DNA from: JAOUFP01 sp947085825
Lineage (GTDB): Bacteria > Nitrospirota > Thermodesulfovibrionia > Thermodesulfovibrionales > UBA6898
Direction: 5' to 3'
Assembly (NCBI GenBank): GCA_947085825.1
Contig: CAMTXX010000091.1
Span: forward strand, 1-9,435
Length of the DNA: 9,435 nucleotides
Program-made: the position numbers and the translations under genes
The notes under the pieces: generated by a model
The model's database searches: none
Told to the model about the DNA's origin: nothing
The model's input: the letters and a program-made list of their open reading frames with translations, nothing else
In this document: positions 1 to 6,162 of the stretch, piece by piece
Layout: every line of letters starts with the position of its first letter
Position numbering within the stretch: the first letter of the stretch is position 1

Positions 1-2
1 CA

Positions 3-1280
3 AAGGCATATCCTTTATCTAAAGACGAGACAGGCAAGGTTATCACGGTTATCGAGATAATTGTTGACATAACGGAAAGAAGGAAGCTTGAGGAACAGCT
101 CAGGCAGTCTCAGAAGATGGAGGCAGTGGGCCGGCTTGCAGGCGGCATCGCCCATGACTTCAACAATATCCTCACTGCCATAATAGGCTATTCAAGTTTA
201 CTGCTGGGCAAAATAAAGGAGGACGACCCCAACAGGCATATGGCGCAGATGATACTTGAATCAGGGGAAAGGGCCGCCCAGCTTACCCAGAGCCTCCTTG
301 CCTTCAGCAGGAAGCAGATAATCTTGCTGAAGACTGTTGATATAAATGAAATAATAAGAAAGGTGGAAAGGCTTCTGCAAAGGGTCATAGGCGAGGATAT
401 AGATTTGAAGATAATAACGCCATCCCGAAGGCTTTCGGGACATACCCCTCTTAATTTAAGAGGGGGCTGGGGGGAGTTAATTGTAAAGGCGGATGCAGGG
501 CAGATAGAGCAGGCGCTTATGAATCTTGCGACAAACGCAAGGGACGCAATGCCGAACGGGGGCGAGCTGATCATAGGCACAGAGACTGTAACCATGGATG
601 AAGGCTTCGTAACCGCTCATGGCTATGGGAAACCCGGAAAATATGCGCTTATATCAGTATCAGATACAGGCATAGGGATGGATGATGTGACAAGGTTGAG
701 GATATTTGAGCCGTTTTTCACAACAAAGGAAGTCGGCAAAGGCACGGGATTAGGTCTCTCCATAGTATACGGCGTTGTCAAGCAGCATGACGGGTTTATT
801 AACGTTTACAGCGAACCCGGTAAAGGCACAACCTTTAAGATATATCTGCCGATAACAAAGGAAATGGTTGAAGAGAAAAGGCCGGCGGAAAGTTTCATGG
901 AAACGGGAGGCGCTGAGACAATATTAGTGGCGGAGGACGATGAAGCCGTGAGAAGGCTGACAAAATCCGTGCTTTCGCAGGCAGGGTATACCGTCATAGA
1001 GGCGGTTGACGGAGAGGACGCAGTGAATAAATTCAGGGAGAATAAAGATAAGATTGATCTGCTTCTTTTCGATGTCGTAATGCCAAGGATGGACGGCAAG
1101 GCAGCTTATGACCGGATAGCAGAGATAAGGCCTGACATTAAGGCAATCTTTGCAAGCGGTTATACACAGAATCATGTCGCAAAAAAGGGCGTTTTAGGGG
1201 AAGGGTTTGAATTCATCTATAAACCTTTTTCACCCTCCGCGCTTCTTAAAAAGGTGAGAGAGGTTATTGGGAAAAAATGA
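3..1280 (+). CDS. Hybrid sensor histidine kinase (PAS end, HisKA, HATPase, receiver), 5' partial
   Basis: The frame is open to the left edge, so the N-terminus is missing. The first visible residues resemble the end of a PAS/PAC sensor domain (VDITERRKLEEQLRQSQ). Counting from the Met at 117, the H-box AVGRLAGGIAHDFNN puts the phosphoacceptor at His13. The ATP-binding domain has the N-box NLATNARDAMP (136-146), DTGIGM (183-188), FEPFFTTK and GKGTGLGLS (208-216). A C-terminal receiver follows with acidic pair DD 274-275, phosphoacceptor Asp319 in FDVVMPRMDG, and Lys369. All catalytic residues are present, so it should autophosphorylate and pass phosphate to its receiver. Residues about 102-121 form an extra segment encoded by two DNA palindromes, absent from typical relatives. 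The stop overlaps the next start (ATGA), indicating co-translation with the HD-GYP regulator. The sensed signal is unknown. Confidence 0.95.
   Translation, partial: KAYPLSKDETGKVITVIEIIVDITERRKLEEQLRQSQKMEAVGRLAGGIAHDFNNILTAIIGYSSLLLGKIKEDDPNRHMAQMILESGERAAQLTQSLLAFSRKQIILLKTVDINEIIRKVERLLQRVIGEDIDLKIITPSRRLSGHTPLNLRGGWGELIVKADAGQIEQALMNLATNARDAMPNGGELIIGTETVTMDEGFVTAHGYGKPGKYALISVSDTGIGMDDVTRLRIFEPFFTTKEVGKGTGLGLSIVYGVVKQHDGFINVYSEPGKGTTFKIYLPITKEMVEEKRPAESFMETGGAETILVAEDDEAVRRLTKSVLSQAGYTVIEAVDGEDAVNKFRENKDKIDLLLFDVVMPRMDGKAAYDRIAEIRPDIKAIFASGYTQNHVAKKGVLGEGFEFIYKPFSPSALLKKVREVIGKK
420..479 (+). repeat. Double-palindrome element inserted in frame in the kinase gene
   Basis: Two inverted repeats lie side by side: CCCGAA (424-429) with TTCGGG (434-439), and a perfect 10-bp pair CCCCTCTTAA (445-454) with TTAAGAGGGG (456-465) separated by one base. 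A G-rich tail (GGCTGGGGGGAG) follows. In the kinase frame the element reads PSRRLSGHTPLNLRGGWGEL with no stop. Similar CCCCTCTTAATTTAAGAGGGG sequences are, from general knowledge, common dispersed repeats in spacers of many bacterial genomes. The insertion is inferred from the extra length between the HisKA region and the N-box. The edges are approximate because no uninterrupted relative is available here. Confidence 0.75.
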
Positions 1281-2320
1281 CTGATAAAGTATTTACAATC
1301 CTTGTTGTTGATGATGACGCCTATATTCTTGATTTTGTATGCGTCTTATTGAAGGAGTATGGATATCACGTCTTTGCCTCCAAAAACGCAGCCGATGCGA
1401 TAGATATAATGAAAGAAAAAGACATGGATATCATCCTTTCGGATATCAAGATGCCGGGCATGTCAGGGATCGAGCTTCTTGAGAGGATATACAGCATTAA
1501 CCCGGATTTGCCGGTAATACTTATGACGGCTTACGCTGAATTGGATTTGTCAATAGATGCGATCAAAAAAGGGGCCTTTGATTTTATAACCAAGCCTTTC
1601 AAAGTTGACCATCTTATCAATTCCATAAGAAGGGCTGCTAAGTATGTCAGTCTCTTACGCCTTGAGAAACACTATAAAGACAGGCTTGAAGATGATGTAA
1701 GGCAGAGGACGAAGGAACTTGATGAAAGATGCCTTGAATTGAAAGATCTGCACAATACCCTCATCCACGCCTTCGCAAAGGCCATAGACGCCAAGAGCCC
1801 GTGGACAAACGGCCATTCAGAGCGGGTTTCTTTCTGGGCGATTACTATAGCAAAGGAGATGGATCTGGATGGAGAAGAGATTGATGCTCTCAGGATAGCG
1901 GCGCTTCTGCATGATATAGGGAAGATAGGGACTTATGATGTGATACTCGATAAACCCGACAGGCTTACTGCCGAGGAATTCGACCTTGTTAAGCTGCATC
2001 CTGCCAAAGGAGAGGAGATACTGAGACCCATCAGACAACTTCAGCATATTCTGCCGATAATCAGGGCGCACCATGAGAAGATGGACGGCACCGGCTATCC
2101 TGACGGCCTGAAAGGTGAGGAAATCCCCCTCCTTGCAAAAATCCTTTGCGCTGCAGACACCTTTGACGCTATGACCGCAGACAGGCCGTATAGGCCTGCG
2201 CCGGGGAAAGAATATGCCATGGCTGAATTCAGGAGATGCAGCGGCACACAGTTTGACCCTGAGGTTGCGGAGGCGTTTTTAAGGGTGTTGGAGGTAAATA
2301 ATCGGGTTGAGACAGCCTGA
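1277..2320 (+). CDS. Response regulator with HD-GYP domain (cyclic-di-GMP phosphodiesterase)
   Basis: This 347-residue protein has an N-terminal receiver (about 5-120) with acidic residues 12-14, phosphoacceptor Asp56 in ILSDIKMPGMSG, Thr84 and Lys106. A charged, probably helical linker (about 125-160) joins it to an HD-GYP domain. That domain keeps the metal and signature residues: His180 (NGHSER), HD 212-213 (LLHDIGKIG), His241 (KLHP), HH 265-266 (AHHEKMDGTGYP) and Asp294 (CAADTFDAMT). Such proteins linearise or hydrolyse cyclic-di-GMP in the cytoplasm, favouring the motile over the biofilm state. It overlaps the kinase gene by 4 bp (ATGA), so the kinase is the likely partner. Activity is inferred from the motifs. 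Nothing resembling a terminator was found in the 30 bp before the convergent tRNA-Glu. Confidence 0.95.
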   Translation: MTDKVFTILVVDDDAYILDFVCVLLKEYGYHVFASKNAADAIDIMKEKDMDIILSDIKMPGMSGIELLERIYSINPDLPVILMTAYAELDLSIDAIKKGAFDFITKPFKVDHLINSIRRAAKYVSLLRLEKHYKDRLEDDVRQRTKELDERCLELKDLHNTLIHAFAKAIDAKSPWTNGHSERVSFWAITIAKEMDLDGEEIDALRIAALLHDIGKIGTYDVILDKPDRLTAEEFDLVKLHPAKGEEILRPIRQLQHILPIIRAHHEKMDGTGYPDGLKGEEIPLLAKILCAADTFDAMTADRPYRPAPGKEYAMAEFRRCSGTQFDPEVAEAFLRVLEVNNRVETA

Positions 2321-2350
2321 GCCGCTCCATCCGGACACTTCAGTTAGAAT

Positions 2351-2426
2351 TGGTGGTCCCAACGGGAGTCGAACCCGTGTTTTAGCCTTGAGAGGGCCAC
2401 GTCCTAGGCCTCTAGACGATGGGACC
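2351..2426 (-). tRNA. tRNA-Glu (anticodon CTC)
   Basis: Read on the minus strand this 76-nt sequence folds as a full cloverleaf. The acceptor GGTCCCA pairs with TGGGACC, followed by discriminator A and an encoded CCA. The anticodon stem TGGCC/GGCTA has one G-T wobble. The loop CTCTCAA gives anticodon CTC, and the T-arm is ACGGG-TTCGACT-CCCGT. It lies three bases after tRNA-Gln, so both are probably cut from one transcript. Its 3' end is 30 bp from the stop of the convergent HD-GYP gene, and no clear terminator is visible there. Confidence 0.96.
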
Positions 2427-2429
2427 ATA

Positions 2430-2503
2430 TGGCTGGGGAGAGAGGATTCGAACCCCTATAAGCAGATCCAGAATCTGCCGTCTTGCCCTTGGACGACTCC
2501 CCA
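2430..2503 (-). tRNA. tRNA-Gln (anticodon CTG)
   Basis: This 74-nt minus-strand cloverleaf has acceptor TGGGGAG pairing perfectly with CTCCCCA, then G and an encoded CCA. The anticodon stem is GCAGA/TCTGC with loop TTCTGGA, giving anticodon CTG. The T-arm is AGGGG-TTCGAAT-CCTCT. The T1-A72 start and the overall sequence match bacterial tRNA-Gln. It is the promoter-proximal member of the Gln-Glu pair. Confidence 0.96.
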
Positions 2504-2514
2504 AATGAACTCAT

Positions 2515-2544
2515 TTTATATCATAAAACAGAGTGTTTTGTAAA
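2515..2544 (-). promoter_or_regulatory. Probable sigma70-type promoter of the tRNA-Gln/Glu pair
   Basis: On the minus strand, TTTACA (2544-2539) and TATAAA (2520-2515) are separated by 18 bp. Transcription would start a few bases before the tRNA-Gln 5' end at 2503, a short leader typical of tRNA operons. The call rests on matches to the consensus only. Confidence 0.6.
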
Positions 2545-2589
2545 CTGAATACGGTTGTAATCCGGACAGCAAATTCAGGCCAGAGGGGA

Positions 2590-2875
2590 TTATGCCGAGA
2601 GGCTTTTGTGATTTCCCAGCGCGGCAATAAATGCTTTAGAAGCGCTCTCCGGGGTCGACAATGCTGTTGTTTTTATCTTCAATACATTGCAACCGGTCTT
2701 AGAATAATACCGGATGAGCGGAGCTGTCCTGGCGCTGAATATTTCAAGCTTTTTTCTGATCATCCCGAGGCTGTCATCGGTCCTTTCGGCTCTATCCCTG
2801 CCGGTATTTTGTCTGATCCTTTTGTATACTTCCCCCTCCGGTCGGCCCCAGCATCAAAATGGAATTTGTCGGCAT
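2590..2875 (-). pseudogene. Remnant of an adenylate-kinase-family nucleoside monophosphate kinase, internally deleted and frameshifted
   Basis: Fifteen bases after the thiC stop, a GAGG motif precedes an ATG (2875-2873) opening MPTNSILMLGPTGG. This resembles the P-loop start of COG0563-type nucleoside kinases (normally GPTGSGKT), but the Lys-Thr is missing and the frame soon stops. In another frame, from about 2840 down to TAA 2592-2590, the sequence reads VYKRIRQNTGRDRAERTDDS, then LGMIRKKLEIFSARTAPLI and RYYSKTGCNVLKIK. This matches the LID and C-terminal part of adenylate/UMP-CMP kinases (R-DDS, IRKKL, TAPLI-YY). About 100 central residues appear lost at a GGAGGGGGAAG junction, leaving no functional kinase. 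It was probably once the last gene of the thi operon. Family membership is recognised by eye. An assembly error is the alternative. Confidence 0.75.
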
Positions 2876-2889
2876 ATGCCCTCAGTAAC

Positions 2890-4176
2890 TTACTTGTCTT
2901 TTTTAAGCGCCCTTTCAACAGTTCTTATCGCGCAGAATTCTCCGCACATACTGCAAACCTCGCTCTCTGTCGGCGGGACCTCTGCCCTCCACTCCCTCAC
3001 CTTGTCGGGGTTAAGGCTCAGGGCGATCTGACCGTTCCAGTCAAGGGCCTTCCTGCATTTCGCCATCTTGATATCAATATCCATAGCGCCTTTAATGCCT
3101 TTTGCTATATCAGCTGCATGGGCTGCAAGTTTAGAGACTATAACACCCTCTTTCACATCATCTATGTTTGGAAGTCTGATATGCTCTGACGGCGTCACAT
3201 AACAAAGGAAATCAGCGCCTGCTGCGCCTGCAACAGCCCCGCCGATGGCAGCGGTTATATGATCGTATCCCATCCCGATGTCAGTAACAAGAGGGCCGAG
3301 CACATAAAACGGCGCGCCTTTGCAAATCTCCTTCTCAAGTCTGACGTTCAGTTCAACCTGGTTCAGAGGAACATGGCCAGGGCCCTCGATAATGACCTGG
3401 ACATTGGATTCAATTGACCTGTCTCTCAATTCGCCGAGGGTGAGCAGTTCCTCTATCTGGGTGCGGTCTGTGGCGTCGGCAAGACATCCCGGCCGCATCC
3501 CGTCGCCGAGGCTCAGGGTCATATCGTATTTTAATGCGATCTCCAAAAGCCTGTCATACTGCTCATAAAGCGGATTGTCTTTTTCATTGTAAATCATCCA
3601 CTCAAGGAGAAAAGACCCTCCCCTGCTGACGATATCGAGTATCCTGCCCTCATTTTTCAGTCTTTCAACAGCCCTCATGGTTAGGCCGGAATGGACTGTA
3701 ATGAAATCAACCCCTTCAGCAGCGTGCTCCTCTATCACCGCAAAAAGGTCGTCAGCAGTCATTTTGGCTATCGAGCCCTTCTGCGCCGCAGCCTTGACCG
3801 CTGCCTCATATATCGGGACTGTGCCGACTGCAATCGGAGATTTTTTCAGCATCATATTGCGCAGTTCCTTTATCGGTCCGCCTGTTGAGAGATCCATGAC
3901 AGCATCAGCTCCGTATTTCACGAGAACTTCAAGCTTCTCCATCTCGTCTTCGATGGATATCTTGTCCCTGGAAGTCCCGATATTGGCGTTGATCTTCGTG
4001 CGCATCATTTTTCCGATCCCGATGGGCGTTATCTTATGGTTTCTGTTTATCGGGATGACGCTCACGCCTGCTGCGATATCCTCAGAGAGCTGCTCCGGAG
4101 AAAGCCCCTCAACAGCAGCAACAAGTCTCACTTCATCCGTCACAATTCCCTTCTTTGCCATCTCAATTCTTGTCAT
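2890..4176 (-). CDS. thiC: Phosphomethylpyrimidine (HMP-P) synthase ThiC
   Basis: ThiC is a radical-SAM-type enzyme that rearranges aminoimidazole ribotide into HMP-P, the pyrimidine half of thiamine, in the cytoplasm. The 428-residue product is full length for the short bacterial/archaeal-like class; enterobacterial forms are longer. Recognisable blocks are VIPINRNH (40-47), INANIGTS (62-69), VMDLSTGG (93-100), SLGDGMRPG (222-230), EGPGHVP (264-270) and GPLVTDIGMGYDHIT (294-308). The C-terminal iron-sulphur motif is Cys408, Cys411 and Cys415 (CSMCGEFC), with CX2CX3C spacing rather than the CX2CX4C of E. coli. The ATG overlaps the thiE stop as ATGA, with GAGG about 8 nt upstream, so translation is probably coupled to thiE. 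It has no riboswitch of its own and should follow the one before thiS. Confidence 0.97.
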   Translation of the reverse strand: MTRIEMAKKGIVTDEVRLVAAVEGLSPEQLSEDIAAGVSVIPINRNHKITPIGIGKMMRTKINANIGTSRDKISIEDEMEKLEVLVKYGADAVMDLSTGGPIKELRNMMLKKSPIAVGTVPIYEAAVKAAAQKGSIAKMTADDLFAVIEEHAAEGVDFITVHSGLTMRAVERLKNEGRILDIVSRGGSFLLEWMIYNEKDNPLYEQYDRLLEIALKYDMTLSLGDGMRPGCLADATDRTQIEELLTLGELRDRSIESNVQVIIEGPGHVPLNQVELNVRLEKEICKGAPFYVLGPLVTDIGMGYDHITAAIGGAVAGAAGADFLCYVTPSEHIRLPNIDDVKEGVIVSKLAAHAADIAKGIKGAMDIDIKMAKCRKALDWNGQIALSLNPDKVREWRAEVPPTESEVCSMCGEFCAIRTVERALKKDK

Positions 4177-4808
4177 TTCAATAACCTCATAAATTCTTCT
4201 GTATTTGATTTTATATCTTCAGATCCCAATATAGCCGATATAACGGCTATGCCCGATGCCCCTGATTCCAGCGCACTCGCTGCGTTCTCCTTCTTTATGC
4301 CGCCTATTGCAAATAGGGGTATCGCTATTTTCCCCCTGACCTCCCTGAGCAGCTCAGTCCCCAAAGGTTTCCCGTACTTAATCTTCGAAGGAGTTTCAAA
4401 GATCGGGCCGAGCGTTATAAAATCAGCCTCTTCTTCCTCAGCCTTTATCGCCTCCTCCATACTGTGCGCTGATACACCGATGAGTATACCTTCGCCTGCA
4501 GCCTTCCGCGCAGCATAAGCAGGCATACCGGCGCCGCCAAGGTGTACACCGTCAGCATCAACAGCCATCGCAATATCAACCCTGTCATTGATAAAGAGTT
4601 TAGCGCTGTATCTGGCCGTAAGCTCTTTTAAAGAATAGGCCATACGCAATAACTTCCTTATTTCAAGGTCCTTTTCCCGAAGCTGAATAGCCTGCGCACC
4701 GCCCTTCAATGCCTCTTCAACAGCAGGGATTAGGGCTTGGGGATTAGGGATTAGTTTTCTATCTGTTATTAAATAAAGTTTAAAATTAAATACGTCTTTT
4801 CTTTTCAC
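4173..4808 (-). CDS. thiE: Thiamine-phosphate synthase ThiE
   Basis: ThiE joins HMP-PP with thiazole phosphate to give thiamine phosphate. The 211-residue TIM-barrel protein shows LYLITDRKL (11-19), QLREKD (42-47), INDR (73-76), DGVHLG (86-91), GPIFETPSK (134-142), AIGGI (167-171) and AVISAI (188-193), covering the phosphate and pyrimidine sites. The start is taken as GTG at 4808-4806 because no in-frame ATG lies nearby and the homologous region begins about ten residues later. AGGG five bases upstream may serve as ribosome site. This AGGG, the start codon and residues about 19-31 (LIPNPQALIPAVE) all lie in an inverted repeat built from GGGATTAG-like units. It is 26 bp after thiG and overlaps thiC by 4 bp. 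Confidence 0.95.
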   Translation of the reverse strand: MKRKDVFNFKLYLITDRKLIPNPQALIPAVEEALKGGAQAIQLREKDLEIRKLLRMAYSLKELTARYSAKLFINDRVDIAMAVDADGVHLGGAGMPAYAARKAAGEGILIGVSAHSMEEAIKAEEEEADFITLGPIFETPSKIKYGKPLGTELLREVRGKIAIPLFAIGGIKKENAASALESGASGIAVISAILGSEDIKSNTEEFMRLLK

Positions 4809-4836
4809 TAATCCCTGACCCCGAATCCCTGCTGTT
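4719..4836. repeat. Inverted repeat of GGGATTAG-type units spanning the thiE start
   Basis: AACAGCAGGGATT (4719-4731) is the exact reverse complement of 4824-4836. AGGGATTAG (4746-4754) is the reverse complement of 4808-4816. Together they give 22 perfect pairs around a 53-nt loop (4755-4807), with extra GGGATT units in the left arm. In the mRNA the hairpin would bury the end of thiG, the ribosome site and the first base of the thiE GTG, while its distal arm is thiE coding sequence. A related GCAGGGATTAGGG occurs at the end of the TPP aptamer (minus strand, 5955-5943), partly because of the conserved aptamer sequence itself. Confidence 0.85.
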
Positions 4837-5605
4837 AAAGCATTCCATCAAACGGGCTGCTCGCAGTCGCATATAATTTTCTGGGTATCCTGCCTGCCTT
4901 ATATGCAAGCCTGCCTGCCAGCACAGCATGTTTCATCGCCTCTGCCATTGCTATGGGGTCTTTGGCCCCTGCGATCGCTGTATTTAAAAGCACGGCATCG
5001 CAGCCAAGCTCCATCGCAATGGCAACATCCGAAGCAGTGCCGACGCCTGCATCCACAATAATGGGCAATTTTATTGTTTCGAGTATGATCTTCAGGTTGT
5101 ACGGATTGCGTATGCCGAGCCCTGAGCCTATAGGCGCGGCAAGCGGCATGACCGCAGCAGCCCCTGCGTCAGCAAGCCTTTTTGCCATAATAGGGTCATC
5201 ATTGGTATAGGGGAAAATAATAAACCCTTCTTTGGCCAGTATCTCGGTCGCTTCCAGTAATCCGATAACATCAGGGAAAAGAGTTTTTTCATCGCCTATA
5301 ACTTCAAGCTTTATCATATCAGATACTCCGGCCTCGCGGGCGAGCCTCGAATACCTCAAAGCATCTTCGACTGTATAGCACCCGGCTGTATTGGGGAGTA
5401 TCTTGTATTTCTTCGGGTCAATAAAGTCGAGCAGGTTTTCAGACTTCCTGTCGGTGATGTTCACACGCCTGACGGCAACAGTCACCACATCGGCGCCCGA
5501 GGCCTCGATAGCCTTTGCTGTTTCTTCAAAGTCTTTATATTTCCCTGTCCCGACCCAGAGCCGTGAATTGAACTCTATGCCTCTGATAATCAGCTTATCT
5601 TCCAT
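4835..5605 (-). CDS. thiG: Thiazole synthase ThiG
   Basis: ThiG condenses deoxyxylulose-5-phosphate, dehydroglycine and sulphur from ThiS thiocarboxylate into thiazole phosphate. The start is taken as ATG 5605-5603, preceded by AAGGAG at good spacing (256 residues). A TTG 18 bp upstream is in frame but overlaps that site. Visible blocks are SRLWVGTGKY near the N-terminus, VTVAVRRVN, the Schiff-base lysine Lys99 in MIKLEVIGD, NDDPIMAKRL, MPLAAPIGSGLGI, PIIVDAGVGTASD (phosphate binding) and VLLNTAIAGA. Length and motifs are complete. It is 86 bp after thiS, an unusually long gap for these partners, and that gap holds a hairpin. ThiF and ThiH or ThiO, needed for sulphur transfer and dehydroglycine supply, are not in the window. 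Confidence 0.97.
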   Translation of the reverse strand: MEDKLIIRGIEFNSRLWVGTGKYKDFEETAKAIEASGADVVTVAVRRVNITDRKSENLLDFIDPKKYKILPNTAGCYTVEDALRYSRLAREAGVSDMIKLEVIGDEKTLFPDVIGLLEATEILAKEGFIIFPYTNDDPIMAKRLADAGAAAVMPLAAPIGSGLGIRNPYNLKIILETIKLPIIVDAGVGTASDVAIAMELGCDAVLLNTAIAGAKDPIAMAEAMKHAVLAGRLAYKAGRIPRKLYATASSPFDGML

Positions 5606-5622
5606 GTCTTCTCCTTCGTTCA

Positions 5623-5686
5623 ATTAGTGTCAGTGTCAGTTTTGGTCTTTTGTCTTACTGACACTAATCACAAACACTGACACTTA
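5623..5686. repeat. Inverted repeat of GTGTCA units in the thiS-thiG spacer
   Basis: ATTAGTGTCAGT (5623-5634) is the exact reverse complement of ACTGACACTAAT (5657-5668), with a 22-nt loop. A further GTCAG lies just inside the left arm and another ACTGACAC at 5676-5683. The transcript could form a 12-bp hairpin ending 17 nt before the thiG ATG. No T-run follows it on the minus strand, so it is not an intrinsic terminator. A processing or stability signal, or a small dispersed element, would fit. Confidence 0.85.
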
Positions 5687-5691
5687 TGTTG

Positions 5692-5892
5692 TCATCCTCC
5701 TCCGACAAAGTTTACAATCTCGATCACATCACTGTCATGGATCCTGAAGCCTTCGTAATCCGCTTTTTTGATCACCTGCATGTTCACTTCAACCGCAACC
5801 CTTCCGGGGGTTATCCCAAGCTCCTCAAGAAGTTCCCTGAGTGTAAGAGCCCGGATATTTTCTTTTATCTCGCCGTTTATCTTCAGTTTCAT
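5692..5892 (-). CDS. thiS: Sulphur carrier protein ThiS
   Basis: This 66-residue ubiquitin-fold protein is the sulphur donor to ThiG. ThiF normally adenylates its C-terminus, which then becomes a thiocarboxylate. It begins MKLKINGE, has the ThiS-like middle LRELLEELGI and VAVEVNMQVI, and ends IEIVNFVGGG with the required terminal Gly-Gly. Length is normal. It is the first gene after the riboswitch. The ATG directly abuts the T-run of the terminator, so there is no conventional ribosome binding site; the nearest purine-rich stretch (AAAGGG) is inside the hairpin, about 20 nt away. Initiation may be weak or depend on the A/U-rich leader. Confidence 0.95.
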   Translation of the reverse strand: MKLKINGEIKENIRALTLRELLEELGITPGRVAVEVNMQVIKKADYEGFRIHDSDVIEIVNFVGGG

Positions 5893-5927
5893 AAAAATAA
5901 AAAACCGTATCCCTTTGGGGACACGGT
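5893..5927 (-). terminator. Rho-independent terminator, expression platform of the TPP riboswitch
   Basis: On the minus strand ACCGTGTCCC pairs with GGGATACGGT (10 bp, one G-T wobble) around a CAAA loop (5927-5904). TTTTTTATTTTT follows directly, up to the thiS ATG. Placed 3' of the aptamer, it should stop transcription when TPP is bound. In the free state the terminator 5' arm (GTCCC) could pair with the GGGATTAGGGAT stretch released from the aptamer end. The antiterminator pairing is inference. Confidence 0.88.
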
Positions 5928-5942
5928 CGTCTTTTCAACTCA

Positions 5943-6037
5943 TCCCTAATCCCTGCGACGGCATTATCCGTATCAGGTTCAAAGGGTCTTTCCCGCAAAA
6001 CGAGAAACTCTCAGGCATCTCTGCCTCCCCTAAGGTA
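5943..6037 (-). promoter_or_regulatory. TPP riboswitch (THI element)
   Basis: The minus strand contains the conserved thi-box parts in order. P3 is GGCA-GAGA-TGCC, followed by CTGAGA (6014-6009). An additional P3a hairpin is TTTCTCG/CGGGAAA. Then come GACCC, TGAACCTGAT, ACGGATAATGCCGT (P5, with GGATAATGCC at 5969-5960) and CGCAGGGA. AGGG near the 5' end pairs with CCCT to form P2. It precedes thiS with a terminator between, so TPP should switch off the whole thiSGEC transcript. Outer limits are approximate because P1 is short. Confidence 0.96.
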
Positions 6038-6043
6038 TTTTAA

Positions 6044-6073
6044 AGTATAGTTCAGCATCAGATTTAAAGTCAA
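6044..6073 (-). promoter_or_regulatory. Sigma70-type promoter of the thiamine operon
   Basis: TTGACT (6073-6068) and TATACT (6049-6044) on the minus strand are 18 bp apart, both five of six to consensus. The expected start lies close to the 5' side of the TPP aptamer, leaving almost no extra leader. It is recognised by sequence only. Confidence 0.75.
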
Positions 6074-6162
6074 ATATTATAGAATTGTCGTGCAATTTAC
6101 CGCTCTTTTCGGTTAAAATTTGATATAAACCTAAAAACGGCAGTTAGCCACGGATGACCAAA

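Noticed and set aside
188..595. 135-residue minus-strand frame inside the kinase gene
   Set aside because: The sense strand encodes the HisKA and N-box motifs. The minus frame only reads through the palindromes, giving the usual PPLKLRG-like artefact.
2533..3189. 218-residue open frame on the plus strand
   Set aside because: It lies antisense to the thiC 3' end and the kinase remnant, whose minus-strand reading shows clear family motifs; its own translation has no recognisable domain.
3677..4192. 171-residue open frame on the plus strand
   Set aside because: It is a full shadow of thiC on the other strand, of low-complexity composition, with no homology-like motifs.
4725..4754. Telomere-like GGGATTAG tandem as evidence of eukaryotic DNA
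   Set aside because: It is short and degenerate, lies within a bacterial thiamine operon, and is partly coding; a bacterial repeat is the simpler reading.
5623..5686. GTGTCA units as a CRISPR-like array
   Set aside because: Units are only 6-12 bp, inverted as well as direct, with no constant-length spacers and no cas genes.
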